Assembly (NCBI GenBank): GCA_030267965.1
Contig: BRYA01000929.1
Location: 1,489 to 13,953 of the forward strand
DNA from: Triparma columacea
Taxonomy: Eukaryota; Sar; Bolidophyceae; Parmales; Triparmaceae
Direction of reading: 5' to 3'
DNA length: 12,465 nt
Below, piece after piece: positions 8,147-12,465 of this stretch; positions within the stretch are counted from its first letter, which is position 1; every line of letters begins with the position of its first letter. Below the pieces are notes generated by a model. That model made no database searches. It was not told where the DNA came from and saw nothing but the letters and a program-made list of their open reading frames with translations. A program made the translations under genes and the position numbers.

Positions 8147-8301
8147 CAAGTGGGGCTTTGTGGTGTGTGAGGTGCGGCATGTGTGAAGCCAGCTGTTAAG
8201 AGATAGAATTTCGTATTTTCAGAAATAAATGATTTACCTTCGCTAACAATTTCTTTAGCACGTAAGAACATTCCTAGTTGTCTTTCTCTTCGATCAATGG
8301 T
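8147..8301. terminator. Convergent 3' region of the dynein and RHL1-like genes
   Basis: The two stops are 155 bp apart. An AATAAA hexamer at 8224-8229 lies 77 bp past the dynein stop, in an AT-rich patch that contrasts with the G-rich coding end, and is a plausible polyadenylation signal for the + strand gene. No counterpart for the - strand gene could be placed with confidence. Confidence 0.4.
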
Positions 8302-9550
8302 TCACTCAAAATCAGAGTCGTCGTCATCCTCTTGGAACTCAGCATCTTCGTCTGAAAATGCATACAGTATTTGTTTCTTCACGGGCGTGCGTTTCTTCGG
8401 TGATTTCTTCTCTGTCGTTTTCTTCCCCTCCTCCTTCTTAAAGAACTCATCGATCTTCCCTTTCTTCCCCTTCTCCTTCTCATCCTCCTCCTTAACGTCA
8501 ATGGTAACATCCTCAACGTCCATAACCTCAATCTCATCCTCCCCATCAAGCAAAGAGTAGCTGATGTTAGAGCGAGACCTCCCGCTCTGTCTCCTCTCCC
8601 CCCCTTCCCCTCCTCCCTTTTCCCACGCCCCCTCATCGTCGGAGTCAAACTCAGACTCACCGTCAGAGTCAAAGGTATCCAAACTCTTCTTTTCCTTCGC
8701 ATCTTTCTTTACCTTTTCAGCCTTAAAAGGGTCTGCACACTCGCTCCCACCCGTAGACTTGTATTTCCCCTTCCCGTCCTCAACATTTCGTTCACCTCCA
8801 ATGACTGTGACTTTGTCGAACACTATGATACCGGTGTAAGCGTCCTCGACTTTGACACCTTTCTTGTTGCAGACGAGGGGGATGAACTGGTTGGTGGACC
8901 AGTGCTTGGTGCCCGAGAAAGTTAAGGTAGAGCCTGAACCTGAATCTAATGTTACCCAGGGACTGTCTGTATCAAGACCACCGATCCTGGTGGGGTGATG
9001 GGAAGGGGTCGACGTGGTTTGATTTTTCGTTGGATGTTTAATGCGGGTTAGACGTTGTGTTGTGGAATTTCTCTGAGTCGGTCCCCCACCCTCTTCCCCT
9101 TCCCTCACCTTCCCACTCTCCCGTCTTTCCCCTCATCCTTCTTCCCCCCTTCAATGTTGACAAGGCCAGGGAACGATAGCATCCAGCGGGTGTTGGCGAG
9201 CTTGTCCAGCTTGAGAGGGTTCTGCATGGACCCACGCTTCACCTTTACATCCATCCCTGAGGCTTTACGGTAAACTGGGAGTGATTGTGGTGAAGGAAGG
9301 ATGTTTTGGTTGAGGTTGTGAGATACAGTAGTTAAGGTGATGATAAGGAGAACATAGCGTGGATATAGCGTGTAATGAGCTTGAAGAAGAGGAATAAGAA
9401 GAAGCTTTTGAGATGAAGCGGGGGATATTGTCGGAGGGAAATCCTTCATTTTATCCTCATCTTACCATTTCCTGGTGCAAGAGAGGTCTCAGGGTAGTTA
9501 GGTATCCTCATTTGCACCTGAGAGTGCTTTGTAGGCTTTGATTTGACCAT
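8302..9550 (-). CDS. RHL1: RHL1-like topoisomerase VI-associated DNA-binding protein (three exons)
   Basis: Model: complement(join(8302..8986, 9109..9274, 9466..9550)), 311 residues. Plant RHL1 (HYP7) is a nuclear partner of topoisomerase VI needed for endoreduplication. The homologous core includes MLSFPGL (60-66), GGLDTDSPWVTLD (86-98), LTFSGT (105-110) and YTGIIVFDKVTVIGG (134-148). These correspond to the FSFPGL, NPVLYL, KLFGT, DNMIVFS and WIG blocks of RHL1. The C-terminal half is low-complexity, with acidic Ser clusters, basic patches and a PIP-like KGKIDEFF (259-266), ending in DDDDSDFE. Exon 1 encodes MVKSKPTKHSQVQM and ends in front of GTAAGA; a 191-nt phase-1 intron and a 122-nt phase-2 intron (CTAAC motif) follow. 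A hydrophobic N-terminus read from an ATG at 9449 is intron sequence. Family assignment is from motif memory and should be checked by profile search. Confidence 0.72.
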
Positions 9551-9858
9551 TGAGCTGAGAAATGGGAGAAATTGGAATTTGGGTTGGGCCCCCTTCCTTT
9601 CTCCCTCTCACTCCATCTTATCTTTTCTTACGACGCACATCTCAACAATTTGAAGCATTCGTTGGTTCTGAATCTTTGGTCTGAAGCTACTACAAGCATT
9701 CTATCCCCCCAAATCGTCTCCAAAAGGCCAAAACTACTTCATCCAGCCGCCTCTCCTCCTTCGCCTTCCATTCTTATCCCTTCTTTCTCCCTCCCAAAAC
9801 TCCTCCCACAACTCCTCCCTCTTTCACACCATTCACAACACTCCAAAATTCATTCCAA
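9551..9858. promoter_or_regulatory. Divergent intergenic region between the RHL1-like and CID genes
   Basis: These 308 bases lie between two outward-pointing start codons. The right half (about 9715-9845) is strongly C/T-rich and is probably the 5' leader of the CID-protein gene. No stop-free protein-like frame with recognisable features was found, although an open frame of about 96 codons crosses it. I see no TATA box or repeats. Confidence 0.5.
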
Positions 9859-11043
9859 ATGACAGACTGTGAAGCTGTCATCCATTCATGCCTTCAAAAC
9901 CTGAACACAACACCATCCTGCATCCAAGGTTGCCGAGGTGTCTTCACACGTTACTACAAGACCAACCCCAAGATAGCCGCGCGTACCTGGCGTAACGTCA
10001 TCAAGAATACAACGGACAAGGACCAGTACCTTCCCCTGGTTTACATATGCAATGATGTTCTGCAGCACACTGCTCTCAACCCCAAGAAGTACGGGAACAA
10101 TTACTTGGAGGCCTTCTGGCCATACTTGGCCGAGGGCTTCAGCATCTGCGCCCGGGAGGACTACAAGCGCGTCGAGCGCATCGTAAAGATCCTCGGTGAC
10201 CGTGAGATCTACTCTGCAAAGTCCTCCTCCATCCTCCTCGACGCCATCAGGAGATCCCGTGACGGCGGCGGTCCCGTGGCTGACGACGATTCGAGCGAGG
10301 AGGAAGAGGAAGAGGCCAGGCAGAACAGGAAGGAGGAGAAGCTGATCGAGACCGTTGGGAGGACTACCGTAGACCTCCTAATACCAGAGGTGAAGAAGCG
10401 GAAGGTGGAAGTAGAGAAACCTGCTGAGGAGTTCTCCATTGACAACCTAATCGGTAAGCGCGCCAAGATCGAGGAGAAGACCTGGCCCGAGCGTGAGGCC
10501 GAGCTAACCAGCAAGGTGAAGGAGTACACCCGCCGTTTCAGGGAGGTCCAGAAGCTCGACAACATGGTAGGGGCGAACGTTAGCATCAACCTACTAGGGA
10601 GCGACGCGCTAGTGGCGGAGAGGGGGAACGCGATCAAGGCGGCGGAGAAGGTTGATAAACTAATTGCGGTACTGGAGGAATGCTCGAGCTTGAGCGCGTG
10701 GATCTACAAGAAACAGAAAACCACACTGCTATCGGTCGCGGGGGAGAAGAAACAAGACGAGGGTGAGACTGTGTTGGTTACGGAAATGAAGGAAGTGCTG
10801 GAGAGAGTTGAAGGGATATGGGAGGAAGCAAAGGTTGAAAGGAAGGTCAGGAAAGAGAAGGAAGAGTCGGAACAAAAGAGGGAAGAAGAGGTTAGGAAGA
10901 GGAAGGAAGAGGAAGAGAAAACACTCAAACATCTTGATAAAATCAAGAAAAATGCAAAGGACACGGAGGGGAAAGTTTGGGACCCGAGACTTAAAATGTA
11001 CAGAGAGAAGGGGGAGGCGGACGATAGCTGGAGAGACCACTAG
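9859..11043 (+). CDS. CTD-interacting-domain protein, RPRD1/Rtt103-like
   Basis: A single exon encoding 394 residues. The N-terminal 1-133 is a CID (RPR) domain, which binds phosphorylated heptads of the RNA polymerase II tail in transcription termination and 3' processing. Family hallmarks are LPLVYICNDVLQHT (58-71), with the Asn65-Asp66 pair of the CTD-binding helix, and RVERIVKILGDREIY (104-118), matching the last helices. An acidic run (DDDSSEEEEEE, 142-152) follows. A KKRKV basic cluster at 179-183 looks like a monopartite nuclear localisation signal. Two likely coiled coils lie at about 210-275 and 305-365; in RPRD1 proteins a coiled coil mediates dimerisation. The tail contains WDPRLKMYRE (374-383). 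No zinc finger or RNA-recognition motif is present, which argues against Pcf11 and SCAF types. Start: first ATG after a pyrimidine-rich leader. RPRD1 versus Rtt103 orthology cannot be settled by eye. Confidence 0.85.
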   Translation: MTDCEAVIHSCLQNLNTTPSCIQGCRGVFTRYYKTNPKIAARTWRNVIKNTTDKDQYLPLVYICNDVLQHTALNPKKYGNNYLEAFWPYLAEGFSICAREDYKRVERIVKILGDREIYSAKSSSILLDAIRRSRDGGGPVADDDSSEEEEEEARQNRKEEKLIETVGRTTVDLLIPEVKKRKVEVEKPAEEFSIDNLIGKRAKIEEKTWPEREAELTSKVKEYTRRFREVQKLDNMVGANVSINLLGSDALVAERGNAIKAAEKVDKLIAVLEECSSLSAWIYKKQKTTLLSVAGEKKQDEGETVLVTEMKEVLERVEGIWEEAKVERKVRKEKEESEQKREEEVRKRKEEEEKTLKHLDKIKKNAKDTEGKVWDPRLKMYREKGEADDSWRDH

Positions 11044-11147
11044 GAAAGGTGTGGGGATTTGTGAGGGTGTGGGGGGAACGAGGGGGGGGAGGGGGGGATA
11101 AAGGGTTTTAACACAAAACCTCGTCGAACGTTCGAAAATTGGGCCTT
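11044..11147. terminator. Convergent 3' region with G-quadruplex-like tract and palindrome
   Basis: Between the stops of the CID gene (+) and the unrecognised gene (-). From 11065 to 11097 the + strand carries G3, G6, G8 and G7 tracts separated by loops of 3, 5 and 1 bases, which meets the usual G-quadruplex pattern. The perfect 12-bp palindrome TCGAACGTTCGA follows at 11124-11135. The tract would sit in the 3' untranslated RNA of the CID gene if transcription extends that far. Confidence 0.5.
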
Positions 11148-11810
11148 TTAAGCTATAACAGGGATTGAATAAACCACCTCACTATCAACACTTTCCACAC
11201 GCTTGGGACTACCAAAGTAGTTCCCCAAGAAGTGCTCGAACTTCCCCCATACGTCCTCTATCTTCCTCTCCCTCTCTTGTTCCTCCTCTTCATTTAAGTT
11301 AAGCTTGGAAGGGTCCTTCCATATTAATACAACACTCCCACCGACCCCTGCTATCGATCTAGCGTTCATAAAACGTCGTGGAGTTGGAAGTGAAAGGGAG
11401 TGAAAACAGTCAGGATATACGACGATCGTCGGTGTCTGGCTAATCGAATCAATAACCGAGGTGAGAGAACCGTCGATTATTGAGTAGGGTATGGTAGTGT
11501 GACTGTACTTATTGTGGAGACAAGTCTGGAGCGAAGATGTGAGGAGGGAGGGAAGACCTGTGGGGTTTATTTCTACTACCTTTGATGGGATCTCTGGAAT
11601 ATGGGCGAGAGCTGCAATGCATGTTTCACGACTGTAAGATCGGGATGAGGGAGGATGAGGTGGGGGGGAATTTAAGGGAGAGGAGACGACACGACTTGAC
11701 GAGGAGGACCTGAAAAATGACTTCATGGAGGTAAGGCCAGGGGTTTTAATGCTTTCCCGGGACAATAAGTCGACGTGAGCGTGAAGCCGGAAAAACCTTG
11801 CCGGAAGCAT
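11148..11810 (-). CDS. Unrecognised protein, possible organelle targeting
   Basis: An open frame of 220 residues with no intron that I can support. I do not recognise a family. The first 40 residues are rich in Arg, Ser and hydrophobics with few acids (MLPARFFRLHAHVDLLSRES), which resembles a mitochondrial presequence. A Ser/Pro-rich stretch (32-60) follows and is likely disordered. The predicted folded part, about 63-165, has alternating hydrophobic segments: CIAALAHIP, SKVVEINP, TPTIVVYPDCFHSL and SVVLIWKDP. Residues 173-196 are a charged, likely helical stretch. The P-T-I-V-V-Y-P-D element weakly recalls thioredoxin-like or sucrase/ferredoxin-like proteins, but no catalytic motif confirms it. 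Translation could also begin at Met29. Divergent from the SAM-domain gene by 132 bp. Being clean and open over 220 codons in the strand-alternating layout argues that it is real. Confidence 0.6.
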   Translation of the reverse strand: MLPARFFRLHAHVDLLSRESIKTPGLTSMKSFFRSSSSSRVVSSPLNSPPPHPPSSRSYSRETCIAALAHIPEIPSKVVEINPTGLPSLLTSSLQTCLHNKYSHTTIPYSIIDGSLTSVIDSISQTPTIVVYPDCFHSLSLPTPRRFMNARSIAGVGGSVVLIWKDPSKLNLNEEEEQERERKIEDVWGKFEHFLGNYFGSPKRVESVDSEVVYSIPVIA

Positions 11811-11942
11811 TTTTTGGAAAGTAACTTATATCCTGTCGGGAATCTGGTAGATTCTCATTTTAACCCTCTCCAACAAAAATTGAGGGCCCCAGAATACGAA
11901 CGTTCGACTGCTTGATATCTCCCAGCCCTTTAGCCTCAGACG
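11811..11942. promoter_or_regulatory. Divergent promoter region of the unrecognised gene and the SAM-domain gene
   Basis: These 132 bases separate two outward-facing starts. They contain the 10-bp palindrome CGAACGTTCG (11897-11906), which is the core of the longer palindrome found downstream of the unrecognised gene at 11124-11135. A regulatory site is possible. No TATA box was recognised. Confidence 0.45.
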
Positions 11943-12437
11943 ATGCCCCCCGCCGCTGCACCCGCTGCTCCCTCTGCCCCTGGAATCCCACGTAGACTGC
12001 TCTCCACATTGACAGTTAAGGAGGTTGGCTTCATTCTTGTGTCTCTTGGACTGGACAAACACGTTGATAACTTCACGAGGTTTGGAATCGACGGGGTTGT
12101 CCTGGCGGCGCTCAAGACAGAAAAAGACTGTAAGAAAAACGAAGAAGCACTCATCCCCCAACATCCTTGGCACCCCTCACAAAGATCTCACACATACATC
12201 TGCCACCCCCCTCTCACTTTCGCATCACACGCAGTGGATGGAGAACTTGGAATTTCCAGTCATGTTCAAAGGCTTAATCTTCTGTCGCACATCAAGGACT
12301 GGACAGATAAAAAGGGCGTCCCACTCGAACTTGTCAAGCCCAGGGTGGTCAACATTGCCTCCGCCTCAGGTCCTAACTTTGTATCAGGCCTTCTCAATCC
12401 TCCTCAGAGCGCGCCTGGTACCTCGACGACTCCGTAA
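11943..12437 (+). CDS. SAM (sterile alpha motif) domain protein, 3' end uncertain
   Basis: Model: join(11943..12129, 12235..12437), 129 residues if the TAA at 12435-12437 is used. A Pro/Ala-rich leader (1-20) precedes a SAM domain of about residues 24-85. LTVKEVGFILVSLGLDKHVD gives the first helices, NFTRFGIDG the central IDG turn, and LKTEKDLDGELGI leads to the long last helix HVQRLNLLSHIKDW. SAM domains mediate protein-protein or RNA binding and often polymerise. The intron (12130-12234, 105 nt, GTAAGA...CGCAG, phase 1) is supported because its removal restores the Leu-Asp-Gly-Glu-Leu-Gly-Ile run expected between SAM helices. It is a multiple of three and contains no stop, so the unspliced frame also stays open. 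The C-terminus after about residue 108 is low-complexity and may be read-through into another intron near the window edge. Confidence 0.72.
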   Translation: MPPAAAPAAPSAPGIPRRLLSTLTVKEVGFILVSLGLDKHVDNFTRFGIDGVVLAALKTEKDCKKNEEALIPQHPWHPSQRSHTYICHPPLTFASHAVDGELGISSHVQRLNLLSHIKDWTDKKGVPLELVKPRVVNIASASGPNFVSGLLNPPQSAPGTSTTP

Positions 12438-12465
12438 CGTGGCCCGAAATAGACTCCAAGATCAA

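Noticed and set aside
9105..9449. An open frame on the - strand starting at ATG 9449 with a hydrophobic, signal-anchor-like N-terminus for the RHL1-like protein
   Set aside because: Positions 9465-9275 form a good GTAAGA...CCCAG intron. The upstream exon at 9466-9550 joins in phase and gives a basic N-terminus better suited to a nuclear protein.
9572..9862. A 96-codon + strand frame ending at the CID gene's start
   Set aside because: Its first codons and Ser/Leu/Pro-rich composition follow from a C/T-rich leader. No homology-like block is seen and no in-phase splice into the CID gene is needed.
10209..11040. Several - strand frames of 86-142 codons opposite the CID gene
   Set aside because: They are Ser/Phe/Leu-rich reverse complements of Glu/Lys-rich coiled-coil sequence and contain no motif.
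1..12465. Mobile elements, CRISPR arrays, operons, riboswitches or a viral insertion
   Set aside because: No transposase, integrase or reverse-transcriptase motif, terminal repeat or spaced repeat array was seen. Every long frame is either a host-type spliced gene or a shadow of one.

Overview
This is nuclear DNA from a eukaryote. The genes are split by short GT-AG introns (83-191 nt, 11 supported). Most donors are GTGAG or GTAAG, several introns carry a CTAAC branch-like motif, and the proteins belong to eukaryotic families. An IFT dynein subunit implies a lineage that builds cilia or flagella. An RHL1-like topoisomerase VI partner is typical of plants and algae. A compact flagellated microalga, perhaps a photosynthetic stramenopile such as a bolidophyte, would fit, but that assignment is a low-confidence inference.

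Nine protein genes alternate strand without exception. In order they are: (1) a METTL18/HPM1-type histidine methyltransferase, +; (2) an unrecognised protein with about seven membrane segments, -; (3) cytosolic seryl-tRNA synthetase, +; (4) a CDP-alcohol phosphatidyltransferase, -; (5) the IFT-dynein intermediate chain WDR34/DYNC2I2, +; (6) an RHL1-like protein, -; (7) an RPRD1/Rtt103-like protein with a CTD-interacting domain, +; (8) an unrecognised protein, -; (9) a SAM-domain protein whose 3' end is uncertain, +. Divergent start-to-start gaps are 344, 53, 308 and 132 bp. Convergent stop-to-stop gaps are 63, 159, 155 and 104 bp.

Most gene models come from joining exons in a consistent phase until a family's conserved block became continuous. 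This corrected several apparent starts. The RHL1-like gene has a small upstream first exon, the SerRS gene has two small 5' exons, and the SAM domain is interrupted by an intron that stays open in frame.

The genes do not form a pathway. They are housekeeping functions: translation, transcription, DNA topology, lipid synthesis and ciliary transport. The more unusual signals are the strict strand alternation, coding strands that run from C-rich at the 5' end to G-rich at the 3' end with long G tracts near stop codons, a dense set of LC8-like motifs in the dynein subunit, a palindrome repeated on both sides of gene 8, and a 16-bp direct repeat in one divergent promoter. I saw no mobile element, tRNA, rRNA or CRISPR array, and nothing that clearly amounts to a new system.
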